In this document: positions 6,778 to 14,436 of the stretch, in pieces
Numbering within the stretch: the first letter of the stretch is position 1
Layout of the letters: the number at the start of each line of letters is the position of its first letter
Source: Colivivens sp963645405
GTDB lineage: Bacteria > Bacteroidota > Bacteroidia > Bacteroidales > Bacteroidaceae
Reading direction: 5' to 3'
Length of the DNA: 23,204 bases
Assembly (NCBI GenBank): GCA_963645405.1
Contig: CAVISR010000044.1
Span: 1 to 23,204, forward strand
Program-made: the position numbers and the translations under genes
Notes under the pieces: model-generated
What the model was told of the DNA's origin: nothing
Database searches by the model: none
What the model saw: the letters and a program-made list of their open reading frames with translations, nothing else

Positions 6778-8486
6778 TTTGCCCAGTTGTCCTTCAGTCC
6801 CACTGTCTGGTTGAACACCAAATGGTCGGGTGTCGAGTCTTTGTCGAGCGTGAAGTAACCGATGCGCTGGAACTGCAGATAATCGAGGGGCTTGAACTCC
6901 TTCAAGTATGGCTCCACGTAACAGTTCTTCACCTTCAACGAATCGGGATTGATGAGTTCACGGAAATCCTTGCCAGTGGATTCTGCCTCGGCAGCTGGGT
7001 TCTCAACCATGAAGAGACGGTCGTAGAGTCGTACTTCTGCTTTCTCGCAATGACCGCAACTTACCCAGTGGATGGTTTTTCCCTTGATTTTCATATTGGC
7101 GTTTGCCTCTCCGGTCTTTGTCTCCGGTATGTAGTCGGCATAGATTTCCACGATATTTCCGTCTGCATCTTTCTTGCAGCAGTCTGTCTCCTTGCAACGG
7201 ATGATATAGCTGTTCTTCAGGCGTACTTCCTTTCCCGGACCAAGACGGAAGAACTTCTTCGGTGCATCTTCCATGAAGTCGTCGCGCTCAATCCAGAGTT
7301 CGCGGCTGAAAGTCACTTTATGTGTCTTCGACTGCTCGTCTTCAGGATTGTCGATGGCATCAAGGATTTCTGTCTTTCCTTCGGGATAGTTGGTGATAAT
7401 GAGTTTCACCGGGTCGAGCACTGCAGCCACACGCGTTGCTTTCTTGTTGAGGTCATCTCTCACGGCTGCCTCAAGCATTGCATAGTCGTTGAGCGCATCA
7501 TACTTGGTGTAGCCAATCATCTTCACGAAATTGCGGATGGACTCCGGGCTGTAGCCACGGCGTCGCATTCCACAGATGGTCGGCATTCGAGGGTCGTCCC
7601 ATCCGTTGACGATGCCTTCCTGTACCAGGGCCAACAGCTTGCGCTTCGACATCATGGTGTAGGTCAGGTTCAGTCGGTTGAACTCAATCTGTCGTGGACG
7701 GTTGTCGTTGAGGTCTTTGTTTTCCTTCAGTTCGTCGATGAAATAGTCATACAGCGGACGGTGGGGAACAAACTCGAGTGTACAGATGCTGTGTGTCACT
7801 CCCTCGAAGTAGTCGCTCTGTCCGTGGGCGAAATCATAGTTCGGATAGACGTGCCACTTGGTTCCGGTACGGTGATGGGGCACATGCTTCACTCTGTAGA
7901 TTATCGGGTCACGGAACAGCATGTTGGTGTGTGCCATGTCAATCTTTGCACGCAAAACCATTGCACCCTCGGCAATCTCGCCACGGTTCATCTTCTCGAA
8001 GAGAGAGAGGTTTTCCTCAATCGGGCGGTCACGGAACGGGCTATTGGTTCCTGCCTGTGTGGGCGTTCCTTTCTGGGCAGCAATCTCGTCGGATGTCTGC
8101 TCGTCGATATATGCCTTGCCTTCCTTTATCAGACGTATGGCAAAGTCATACAGCTGCTGGAAATAATCGGATGCATAATACACGTTGCCCCACTTGAATC
8201 CAAGCCATTTGATGTCCTCCATTATGGAATCGACATACTCCACATCCTCTTTGGAAGGATTGGTGTCGTCGAAACGCAGGTTGCAGATACCGCCGTACTT
8301 CTCGGCAATACCGAAATCCATGCATATGGCCTTTGCATGTCCTATATGCAAATATCCGTTTGGCTCTGGAGGGAAACGGGTCTGCAGTCTGCCGCCGTTC
8401 TTTCCTTCTTCAAGGTCTTTCCTTACTAATTCTTCTACAAAACTTACGGATTCCGCTTTCGGTCCTTCCTTCTCTTCTATATTCAT
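6765..8486 (-). CDS. glnS: Glutaminyl-tRNA synthetase
   Basis: This class I synthetase charges tRNA-Gln with glutamine. The 573 residues contain the ATP-binding PEPNGYLHIGHAKA (HIGH at 47-50), the RFDDTNP motif, the FSR/GTKWHVYPNYDFAHG region and the MSKRKL version of the KMSKS loop. A C-terminal two-barrel anticodon-binding part follows, ending in RIGYFTLD-DST---LVFN. These features separate GlnRS from GluRS. The first ATG is at 8486; the frame stays open upstream to a GTG at 8519, but the ATG lies a normal distance from the promoter at 8536-8543. The gene is divergent from the secreted-protein gene at 8645 and heads the minus-strand run. Confidence 0.97.
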   Translation of the reverse strand: MNIEEKEGPKAESVSFVEELVRKDLEEGKNGGRLQTRFPPEPNGYLHIGHAKAICMDFGIAEKYGGICNLRFDDTNPSKEDVEYVDSIMEDIKWLGFKWGNVYYASDYFQQLYDFAIRLIKEGKAYIDEQTSDEIAAQKGTPTQAGTNSPFRDRPIEENLSLFEKMNRGEIAEGAMVLRAKIDMAHTNMLFRDPIIYRVKHVPHHRTGTKWHVYPNYDFAHGQSDYFEGVTHSICTLEFVPHRPLYDYFIDELKENKDLNDNRPRQIEFNRLNLTYTMMSKRKLLALVQEGIVNGWDDPRMPTICGMRRRGYSPESIRNFVKMIGYTKYDALNDYAMLEAAVRDDLNKKATRVAAVLDPVKLIITNYPEGKTEILDAIDNPEDEQSKTHKVTFSRELWIERDDFMEDAPKKFFRLGPGKEVRLKNSYIIRCKETDCCKKDADGNIVEIYADYIPETKTGEANANMKIKGKTIHWVSCGHCEKAEVRLYDRLFMVENPAAEAESTGKDFRELINPDSLKVKNCYVEPYLKEFKPLDYLQFQRIGYFTLDKDSTPDHLVFNQTVGLKDNWAKSNK

Positions 8487-8535
8487 TGTGTTGTCTTTGA
8501 TTTCAATGTTATTAAACACACTACATTATAAGATG

Positions 8536-8566
8536 CAAAGATACGAAATTATCGCCAACCTACAAT
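8536..8566 (-). promoter_or_regulatory. glnS promoter (Bacteroidota type)
   Basis: On the minus strand the -7 box TATCTTTG (8543 down to 8536) fits TAnnTTTG exactly, and an ATTG lies 19 bases upstream as the -33 box. The ATG of glnS follows about 50 bases downstream. It is back to back with the promoter of the 8645 gene. Confidence 0.75.
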
Positions 8567-8592
8567 GTGACACTGCAAAAAATCGATGAAAG

Positions 8593-8625
8593 TTGTGGTC
8601 CGAACTTTTTTTTCATCTACCTTTG
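8593..8625 (+). promoter_or_regulatory. Promoter of the secreted-protein gene at 8645
   Basis: TACCTTTG at 8618-8625 matches the -7 consensus TAnnTTTG. A TTG at 8593-8595, 22 bases upstream, may be the -33 box. It predicts a transcript start near 8632 and a very short leader, and therefore rules out the in-frame ATG at 8567 as the start. Confidence 0.7.
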
Positions 8626-8644
8626 CAAAAAAGAGATTATATCA

Positions 8645-9271
8645 ATGCATATGAAAGCAATTTCCAGGACAAGTCACAAGAGACTTTCTTCATCGGTGAT
8701 TATCGGCGCAGTTCTGTGCGCCATGACAATCACAGCCAATGCGCAGACCAAAGAGCAACAGACTAGAATCGACAGCATCCACCAGCAATACCAGGAAAGT
8801 GTGAGATGGGTGGAGGAAAGTCAGATGAACAACGAGACCAACAACTCCATGGCAATCGACATCAGGAAGGTGACTGCCGAAGGACGCACGCAAATCGAGA
8901 GATATGAGTTCTACTATTCACCTGTCGGCAACAAGGATGAATGGAGACTTTACTTCGTGAGGCTGACGTACAACATCAACTCACGGCGCTACAATGAAGA
9001 ATTCCTTTTCGACAACCGAACCGAAGAGTTGATTTATGCTGCCAAGAAGTTTGAGAGCAACAACTACAAGGAAGGCGAGAAAGAGGAATACATGAACTAT
9101 TTCAATGCCGACGGCACACCGTGCTATACGAAAGGTGTGGTGAGGCGGACCAACGGAAAGACTTACACCCCATCAGAGATGAAAGAGTCAATTGCCAACG
9201 GAGAGAAGATGGAGAGAGCAAAACTTGCAGGCAAGGACGTGAAGGAGATTTTCAAGAAACTCGTCAATTGA
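8645..9271 (+). CDS. Secreted protein of unknown function
   Basis: I do not recognise the family. From the ATG at 8645 the product is 208 residues with a standard signal peptide: basic start (KAISRTSHKR), hydrophobic core SSVIIGAVLCAMTITA and a likely cut after ANA at 33. No lipoprotein cysteine follows the core. The mature part is charged and probably all soluble, with one stretch resembling a small beta domain (YEFYYSPVGNKDEWRLYFVRLTYN, about 88-111) and a Lys/Glu-rich C-terminus. An ATG two codons later (8651) is equally possible. The gene stands alone with its own promoter and terminator. The stop codon lies inside the first unit of a tandem repeat. Confidence 0.8.
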   Translation: MHMKAISRTSHKRLSSSVIIGAVLCAMTITANAQTKEQQTRIDSIHQQYQESVRWVEESQMNNETNNSMAIDIRKVTAEGRTQIERYEFYYSPVGNKDEWRLYFVRLTYNINSRRYNEEFLFDNRTEELIYAAKKFESNNYKEGEKEEYMNYFNADGTPCYTKGVVRRTNGKTYTPSEMKESIANGEKMERAKLAGKDVKEIFKKLVN

Positions 9272-9361
9272 GACAAGCACAAGAATCTCGTTTGTAGAGG
9301 CAAGAACAATAAACCCGTTTGAGGCAAGAACAAGAATCTCGCCAATTGAGGCTGAAGAAAC
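9260..9361 (+). repeat. Tandem repeat of 27 and 24 bases across the stop codon of the 8645 gene
   Basis: Four units start with CTCG or CCCG at 9260, 9287, 9314 and 9338, giving lengths of 27, 27, 24 and 24. Shared parts are CTCGTTTG or CTCGCCAATTGAG, then GAGGCAAGAACAA. The first unit covers the last codons and the TGA (9269-9271) of the secreted-protein gene, and the others lie in its 3' untranslated region, just ahead of the terminator. Confidence 0.8.
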
Positions 9362-9371
9362 AAGTGGAACA

Positions 9372-9410
9372 ATAGGCGCATCATCCGAAAATGACGCGCC
9401 TATATTTATT
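9372..9410 (+). terminator. Intrinsic terminator of the 8645 gene
   Basis: ATAGGCGC (9372-9379) pairs perfectly with GCGCCTAT (9396-9403). After one mismatch the stem continues as TCAT / ATGA around CCGAAA. A T-rich tract (ATTTATTTA) follows. It could also serve rho from the other side, although rho ends 230 bases away. Confidence 0.75.
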
Positions 9411-9598
9411 TACTTATGTAGTGTTTATTATACCGGCTCTGTTTCATACCGATACAATGTCGTATTGATTCCGTCTTGTTCTGACCTTTGTCTATGTCAA
9501 GCTCATCTATCAGACGTATATACCGAGTCCACCTACCAAAGCCCTCATTTCTAAAGGCTTCCATCCTTAGTCTCGGCACAAGCCCTTTTGTTCTCGAA

Positions 9599-9636
9599 CC
9601 AAATCCTTACAATTCCAAAATCCCCGTTCAATTCCA
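9599..9636 (-). repeat. 19-base direct repeat beside the rho stop codon
   Basis: CAATTCCA occurs at 9610-9617 and 9629-9636, 19 bases apart, each preceded by an AATCC a few bases before. The pair lies 5 bases past the rho stop codon (9642-9644). With only two degenerate copies it could be chance. Confidence 0.45.
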
Positions 9637-9641
9637 GCCAT

Positions 9642-11783
9642 TTAGCCGTTCATAGTTGCAAGGAACTCTTCGTTGTTGCTGGTGCGCTCGATGTGCTTGA
9701 GGATTGTGTCCATAGCTTCCACATTTGTCATGTCGGCAATGTGGTTGCGGATTATCCACATGAAGCGGCGAGTCTGGTCGTCCTGCAGCAAGTCGTCGCG
9801 GCGTGTGCTTGATGCGATGAGGTTGACAGCCGGGAAGATGCGCTTGTTGGCAAGGGTGCGGTCGAGCTGGAGTTCCATATTGCCGGTTCCCTTGAATTCC
9901 TCGAATATCACCTCGTCCATCTTTGATCCTGTGTCAATCAGTGCTGTTGCAATGATGGTGAGCGAACCGCCTCCTTCTATGTTTCGTGCCGCACCGAAGA
10001 AACGCTTTGGTTTCTGAAGGGCATTGGCATCGACACCACCGGTCAGCACCTTGCCTGAAGCCGGACTTACGGTGTTGTAGGCACGGGCAAGACGTGTGAT
10101 GGAGTCGAGGAAAATCACGACATCGTGTCCACATTCCACCATTCGCTTTGCTTTCTCGAGCACGAGGTTGGCAATCCGCACATGGTTGTCTGCCGGTGCA
10201 TCGAATGTTGAGGCAATGACTTCTGCATTTACGGTGCGAGCCATGTCGGTCACTTCCTCCGGACGTTCGTCGATGAGGAGCATCATCAGGTAAGCTTCCG
10301 GATGGTTGCGGGCAATGGAGTTGGCAATATCTTTCATCAACAGGGTCTTACCTGTCTTTGGCTGTGCCACGATAAGTGCGCGCTGTCCTTTTCCTATTGG
10401 AGAGAAGAGGTCGACGATGCGTGATGACGATGTGTCGTTCCGTCCGCTGCAGAGTTTGAATTTCTCGTTAGGGAACAGCGGTGTGAGGTATTCGAACGAC
10501 ACTCTGTCGCGCACGACCGAAGGGTCGCATCCGTTGATTTTGTTTATTCTCATCAGCGGGAAGAACTTCTCGTTCTCACGAGGAGGACGAATGGTGCCTT
10601 CCACCACGTCTCCAGTCTTCAGTCCGTAGTGCTTCACCTGCGACGGATTGACGTAGATGTCATCGGGCGATGAGAGATAGTTGTAGTCGGAGCTGCGGAG
10701 GAAACCGAACTCGCCTGAAAGGTCGAGCACTCCCGACACCTCTATAATGTCGTTGAAGTTGTATGGTTCCGGCGCCTCGCCCTGAGCTGCACCAGTTGAA
10801 GTTGCCGACGCATTGTCGTTTGCCTGACCATAGGAATCGGCTCCGCCTTGTCCGCCACTGAATTTATCGTAGAATTTGGTCTGCGAATCACGTTGCACAT
10901 TTCCTTCGCTCGGAATGTCCTCGATGATGATGAAGTCGGACCCGTCGTCGGGATAGATTCCGCCGGCTGCGCCTTGCGCCCCACCCTCTGACTGTGAACT
11001 TGCCTCTGATGTTCCGTCTTCTGAAGTCTGACTGAAAATGTCATTTCCAGCCAACAGTGGTTTGCTGAAATCAAGCAGCGAGCGCTTTGGACGTGCAGGT
11101 TCCTGTGCAGGTTCTGCAGCTGGAGTTTCTGCAGTCTGCTCAGCCTCTGGCTTTGATGCTTCAGGTTTTGAAGCCTCAGCCGTAGCTGCAGTTCCTGCCT
11201 CGGGCAATGGGTTCTTACGTGGGCGGCCTCTCTTGCGTTTCGGAGCTTCCACAACTGGTTCTTCTACTGCAACCTTTGGTTCTTCAACTGCCTCAGGCTC
11301 TGCCTTCACCGCATCGAATTCTGTCTTTATCGCATCGAAAACGGAAGGTTCTGCCTTGGCAGCCGGAGCCTCAGTCTCGGGCAGCGGGTTCTTGCGTGGG
11401 CGTCCGCGCTTTCTGCCTGTAGTTGGCATTGCTGTATCATCCTTGCTGCTGGCGCTCTCCGTCGGGAGTTCACTGAGCATCTCTTTTTCTTCGAACGAAA
11501 GGTCGTTGAACAAAGAGTCGTCGGACATCACAGTTGTCTGCTTGTCAATCTTCTTCGTCTTGTCCTGGCTTGCCGAATACACATGATCGACAGTCTTTAT
11601 CCTGCCGCGCTTGCGGGGTTTCTCAGCAGTCGCCTTCTGTGCAGCGACATTTGAAGCCTCATAATCAAGTATTTCGTAAATCAGGTCGTTACGATCTTTC
11701 TTGTTGCTGTTTATGCCGTATTCAGCGGCTATCGCCTGAATTTCCTCCAGGCTCTTTTCCTGTAAAGTTGCTTTACTGTTCAT
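9642..11783 (-). CDS. rho: Transcription termination factor Rho with a long disordered insertion
   Basis: Rho is the hexameric RNA-dependent ATPase that ends transcription of untranslated RNA. At 713 residues this one is much longer than the E. coli protein (about 420). The N-terminal helical Rho_N domain (1-45) is followed by roughly 295 residues of low complexity, rich in Ala, Glu, Pro, Ser, Lys and Gly. That insertion contains two identical AT-hook-like motifs RKRGRPRKNPLPE (124-136, 183-195). The RNA-binding OB fold is about 345-420. The ATPase core has Walker A AQPKTGKT (473-480) and Walker B VVIFLDS (555-561), then GGVDANALQKPKRFFGAARNIE and GTGNMELQLDR. Long insertions of this kind are normal in Bacteroidota; that of Bacteroides thetaiotaomicron Rho has been reported to form condensates. 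Divergent from rpsA. Confidence 0.97.
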   Translation of the reverse strand: MNSKATLQEKSLEEIQAIAAEYGINSNKKDRNDLIYEILDYEASNVAAQKATAEKPRKRGRIKTVDHVYSASQDKTKKIDKQTTVMSDDSLFNDLSFEEKEMLSELPTESASSKDDTAMPTTGRKRGRPRKNPLPETEAPAAKAEPSVFDAIKTEFDAVKAEPEAVEEPKVAVEEPVVEAPKRKRGRPRKNPLPEAGTAATAEASKPEASKPEAEQTAETPAAEPAQEPARPKRSLLDFSKPLLAGNDIFSQTSEDGTSEASSQSEGGAQGAAGGIYPDDGSDFIIIEDIPSEGNVQRDSQTKFYDKFSGGQGGADSYGQANDNASATSTGAAQGEAPEPYNFNDIIEVSGVLDLSGEFGFLRSSDYNYLSSPDDIYVNPSQVKHYGLKTGDVVEGTIRPPRENEKFFPLMRINKINGCDPSVVRDRVSFEYLTPLFPNEKFKLCSGRNDTSSSRIVDLFSPIGKGQRALIVAQPKTGKTLLMKDIANSIARNHPEAYLMMLLIDERPEEVTDMARTVNAEVIASTFDAPADNHVRIANLVLEKAKRMVECGHDVVIFLDSITRLARAYNTVSPASGKVLTGGVDANALQKPKRFFGAARNIEGGGSLTIIATALIDTGSKMDEVIFEEFKGTGNMELQLDRTLANKRIFPAVNLIASSTRRDDLLQDDQTRRFMWIIRNHIADMTNVEAMDTILKHIERTSNNEEFLATMNG

Positions 11784-11830
11784 CAGTCTATATTTTGCTT
11801 TATGTTAGGGAGGTAAGGCTGGCACGACTG

Positions 11831-11912
11831 TTTTGCTTCAAGGCAAAAGTTCATACACATTATATTATATAGGTGCAAAACCCAATCCATGCGCTCCATC
11901 CACGCCCCGTGG
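11831..11912 (-). promoter_or_regulatory. Structured rho leader
   Basis: Two short perfect hairpins lie in the rho 5' leader: TTTTGC / GCAAAA (11831-11836 with 11843-11848) and CCACG / CGTGG (11900-11904 with 11908-11912). If the promoter at 11984-12014 is right, the leader is about 190 bases. Rho controls its own gene through its leader in E. coli; whether this one does so is inference. Confidence 0.45.
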
Positions 11913-11983
11913 AAACCTCTCTTCAATAAAAAAACCGTTTCTTGTTTGGAATTGATTTCGGGGTGTTGTCCCTAAATCCGCTG

Positions 11984-12014
11984 CAAATTTAGCACAAATA
12001 AATGTAACCGCAAA
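11984..12014 (-). promoter_or_regulatory. rho promoter (Bacteroidota type)
   Basis: On the minus strand TTTG (12014 down to 12011) is followed after exactly 19 bases by TAAATTTG (11991 down to 11984), matching TTTG-N19-TAnnTTTG at every defined position. The start codon is about 200 bases downstream. Confidence 0.7.
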
Positions 12015-12126
12015 ATTTTTCCCGTATTTTTTCTCATTCATGCCCAACAATTCTCTCCGCCATGCCGATTTCTTGACCCAGAACCGCATCTTAGCAGTCA
12101 AAACGAAAAATAATCGGAGGAAACGA

Positions 12127-12156
12127 TTGCCATGTAAAATAAATTGCGTACCTTTG
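12127..12156 (+). promoter_or_regulatory. rpsA promoter (Bacteroidota type)
   Basis: TTG at 12127-12129 and TACCTTTG at 12149-12156 are separated by 19 bases, the normal spacing. A transcript start near 12163 would give a leader of about 87 bases before the rpsA ATG. Confidence 0.8.
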
Positions 12157-12167
12157 CACCCGATTTT

Positions 12168-12253
12168 CATGCGTATGAGCGCATGGGAATCAAACGTTTG
12201 TAAACAACATAATGTCTAACATGTCAAAAGAAAAAACATTTTTAATTTTATGA
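12168..12253 (+). promoter_or_regulatory. rpsA leader with hairpin, palindrome and upstream frame
   Basis: CATGCG (12168-12173) pairs with CGCATG (12180-12185), and CAAACGTTTG (12191-12200) is a perfect palindrome. A 13-codon frame (MSNMSKEKTFLIL) runs from 12212 to a TGA at 12251-12253, which overlaps the rpsA ATG (12250-12252) as ATGA. S1 represses its own synthesis through its leader in E. coli. A coupled leader peptide here is inference; the frame may be chance. Confidence 0.4.
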
Positions 12254-14031
12254 CAGAAACAAAGAACATCAAACCGCTGGAAGATTTCGACTGGGAATCA
12301 TTCGAGCATGGCAAGAAAGTGGCTGACAAAGAAGCCGAAATCAAGGCTTACGAAAGCACACTGAACAACATCACCGACAACGAAGTAGTTGAAGGAACAG
12401 TAACATCCATCAACGACCGTGAAGTTGTCGTCAACATCGGCTACAAGTCAGAAGGAATCATCTCACGCAATGAATTCCGCTATAACCCAGACCTCGCAGT
12501 AGGCGACACAGTAGAAGTCTACATCGAGAACCAGGAAGACAAGAAAGGCCAGCTCAGTCTTTCACACAAGAAAGCACGCCAGGCTCGCTCATGGGATCGC
12601 GTAACAGCTGCCTATGACAGCAACGAAATCGTTAAGGGCTTCATCAAGTGCCGCACAAAGGGTGGTATGATTGTCGACGTACTCGGTACAGAAGCATTCC
12701 TCCCGGGCAGCCAGATTGACGTGAAGCCAATCCACGACTACGATACATTTGTAGGCAAGACAATGGAATTCAGAATCGTGAAGATCAACCAGGACTTCAA
12801 GAACGTTGTCGTTTCCCACAAAGCACTCATCGAAGCAGAAATCGAGCAGCAGAAGAAAGAAATCATCAGCAAGCTCGAGAAAGGACAAATCCTCGAAGGA
12901 GTTGTCAAGAACATCACGTCATACGGAGTATTCATCGACCTTGGCGGTGTTGACGGACTCATCCACATCACCGACCTTTCATGGGGCCGCGTAAACGATC
13001 CGAAAGAAATCGTACAGCTCGACCAGAAGATCAACGTCGTTATCCTCTCGTTCGACGAAGAGAAGAAGCGCATTGCACTCGGTCTGAAGCAGCTCACTCC
13101 ACACCCATGGGAGTCACTCGATGCCAACCTCAAGGTAGGCGACGTAGTGAAGGGCAAAGTAGTCGTTATCGCCGACTACGGAGCATTCGTAGAAATCGCC
13201 CCAGGCGTAGAAGGACTCATCCACGTTTCAGAAATGAGCTGGAGCGCACACCTCCACAGCGCACAGGACTTCGTGAAAGTAGGCGACGAAATCGATGCAG
13301 TCATCCTCACACTCGACCGCGAAGAAAGAAAGATGTCACTCGGCATCAAGCAGCTTAAGCCAGACCCATGGGAGAACATCGAAGAGAAATATCCGGTAGG
13401 TTCAAACCACAAGGCTAAAGTAAGCAACTTCACAAGCTTCGGCGTATTCGTAGAACTCGAAGAAGGAGTTGACGGACTCATCCACATCTCCGACCTCTCA
13501 TGGACAAAGAAAATCAAGCACCCATCAGAGTTCACACAGATTGGCGCAGAAATCGAAGTACAAGTACTCGACATCGACAAGGAGAACCGTCGCCTGAGCC
13601 TCGGCCACAAGCAGATTGAAGACAATCCTTGGGACAAGTTCGAAGAGACATTCACTCCAGACTCAATCCACGAAGGAAAGATCACAGAAATCGTTGACAA
13701 AGGCGCAGTCATCAGTCTCGAAGGAGGCGTAGAAGGCTTTGCAACACCAAAGCACCTCGTCAAGGAAGACGGATCACAGGCACAGCTCGGCGAAACACTC
13801 GAGTTCAAAGTCATTGAGTTCAACAAAGACGCAAAGCGCATCATCCTTTCACACAGCCGCATCTTCGAAGACGTACAGCGCGCAGAAGCAAAGGCAAGCA
13901 AGAAAGAAGCAAACGCAAAGAAGTCATCAAAGAAGAACGACACACCTGTTATCCAGAACAAGGCAGCCAGCACAACACTTGGCGACATCGACGCACTTGC
14001 AGCACTCAAGGCAGAGATGACAAAGAAATAA
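12250..14031 (+). CDS. rpsA: Ribosomal protein S1
   Basis: S1 binds mRNA on the small ribosomal subunit. The 593 residues contain six S1 RNA-binding repeats at about 45-108, 125-193, 213-282, 297-369, 383-455 and 471-538. Repeats 3 to 5 are the most typical (YGVFIDLGGVDGLIHITDLSW and close variants), while 1, 2 and 6 are divergent, as expected for S1. A Lys/Ala-rich basic tail closes the protein. Codon use is strongly biased (AAG, GAC, ATC, CTC), as expected of a highly expressed gene. The ATG at 12250 follows an A/T-rich stretch without a Shine-Dalgarno sequence, normal for Bacteroidota. A strong hairpin terminator follows. Confidence 0.96.
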   Translation: MTETKNIKPLEDFDWESFEHGKKVADKEAEIKAYESTLNNITDNEVVEGTVTSINDREVVVNIGYKSEGIISRNEFRYNPDLAVGDTVEVYIENQEDKKGQLSLSHKKARQARSWDRVTAAYDSNEIVKGFIKCRTKGGMIVDVLGTEAFLPGSQIDVKPIHDYDTFVGKTMEFRIVKINQDFKNVVVSHKALIEAEIEQQKKEIISKLEKGQILEGVVKNITSYGVFIDLGGVDGLIHITDLSWGRVNDPKEIVQLDQKINVVILSFDEEKKRIALGLKQLTPHPWESLDANLKVGDVVKGKVVVIADYGAFVEIAPGVEGLIHVSEMSWSAHLHSAQDFVKVGDEIDAVILTLDREERKMSLGIKQLKPDPWENIEEKYPVGSNHKAKVSNFTSFGVFVELEEGVDGLIHISDLSWTKKIKHPSEFTQIGAEIEVQVLDIDKENRRLSLGHKQIEDNPWDKFEETFTPDSIHEGKITEIVDKGAVISLEGGVEGFATPKHLVKEDGSQAQLGETLEFKVIEFNKDAKRIILSHSRIFEDVQRAEAKASKKEANAKKSSKKNDTPVIQNKAASTTLGDIDALAALKAEMTKK

Positions 14032-14060
14032 TCAGCGGAGAGAAAACTCCTTATATATAT

Positions 14061-14099
14061 AATAAGGTGTATCGCCAGTCGGTACACCTTATTTGTTTC
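14061..14099 (+). terminator. rpsA terminator
   Basis: AATAAGGTGTA (14061-14071) pairs perfectly with TACACCTTATT (14083-14093) across an 11-base loop, followed by TGTTTCC. It starts 30 bases after the rpsA stop codon. The upstream A/T-rich arm would also let it work weakly in the other direction. Confidence 0.85.
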
Positions 14100-14210
14100 C
14101 CCACAGAATGTCCGATTTTGCCCGTCATGAAAGGGTGGATTTCCCCATTCTGCGAGAGCAAAAATCCATCCCACCAAGCAAGCAAATCCAGACCCCGTTT
14201 TACCCCCGAT

Positions 14211-14276
14211 TTTTTCTCTGACCAGGAAAAACTTTTTCTCTGACCAGAAAAAAAAATTTCTCTGACTAGGGAGTAA
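14211..14276 (+). repeat. 22-base tandem repeat, three units, each able to form a hairpin
   Basis: Units lie at 14211-14232, 14233-14254 and 14255-14276. The first two match at 20 of 22 positions and the third keeps TTTCTCTGAC-AG. Each of the first two carries TTTTTC before and GAAAAA after the core CTCTGACCAG, so each unit can fold on itself. The array lies about 180 bases past rpsA and 160 bases before the next gene. Confidence 0.85.
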
Positions 14277-14377
14277 AAAACGCCCCTTCCAAGAGGCAAA
14301 CCAGAGACAGCAAACCAGCACATCAAAACCGTCGAAAACCGAACAATCAAAAAACAATGCAAAAAGTTGCGTAAATA

Positions 14378-14409
14378 TTTGGTAAGTTCAAAAAGACTTC
14401 GTACATTTG
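14378..14409 (+). promoter_or_regulatory. Promoter of the 14437 gene
   Basis: TTTG at 14378-14381 and TACATTTG at 14402-14409 are 20 bases apart and match both consensus boxes exactly. The predicted transcript start is near 14416, some 20 bases before the ATG. Confidence 0.8.
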
Positions 14410-14436
14410 CAACGGAAACTATAACTACGACTGCGT

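Larger units (their letters stand above)
9272..9641. other. Gene-free stretch between two convergent genes
   Basis: The stretch holds the tail of the repeat at 9260-9361, the hairpin terminator at 9372-9403 and a 19-base repeat pair next to the rho stop codon (9599-9636). The remainder (about 9410-9598) shows no coding frame, and I see nothing recognisable in it. Confidence 0.7.
11784..12249. other. Divergent rho-rpsA control region
   Basis: The 466 bases hold one promoter in each direction, the long rho leader with two hairpins, and the rpsA leader with a hairpin, a palindrome and a 13-codon upstream frame. A 101-codon frame on the minus strand (12170-11865) runs through the promoters and has no recognisable content, so it is not called a gene. 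Confidence 0.75.
14032..14436. other. Gene-free stretch after rpsA
   Basis: The 405 bases hold the rpsA terminator (14061-14093), three 22-base hairpin-forming repeats (14211-14276) and the promoter of the 14437 gene. The C- and A-rich part between 14100 and 14205 shows no frame or motif I recognise. Confidence 0.7.

Noticed and set aside
6822..8429. A 535-codon frame antisense to glnS
   Set aside because: It lies almost entirely inside a certain glnS gene, has no recognisable domain and an unlikely composition.
11865..12170. A 101-codon frame on the minus strand between rho and rpsA
   Set aside because: It covers both the rho and rpsA promoters, has no recognisable content and would overlap the rho leader.
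13176..14357. A 393-codon frame antisense to the end of rpsA
   Set aside because: Opposite a strongly codon-biased gene, such frames stay open because the complementary codons are avoided. It is Ser/Phe-rich with no motif and runs through the rpsA terminator.
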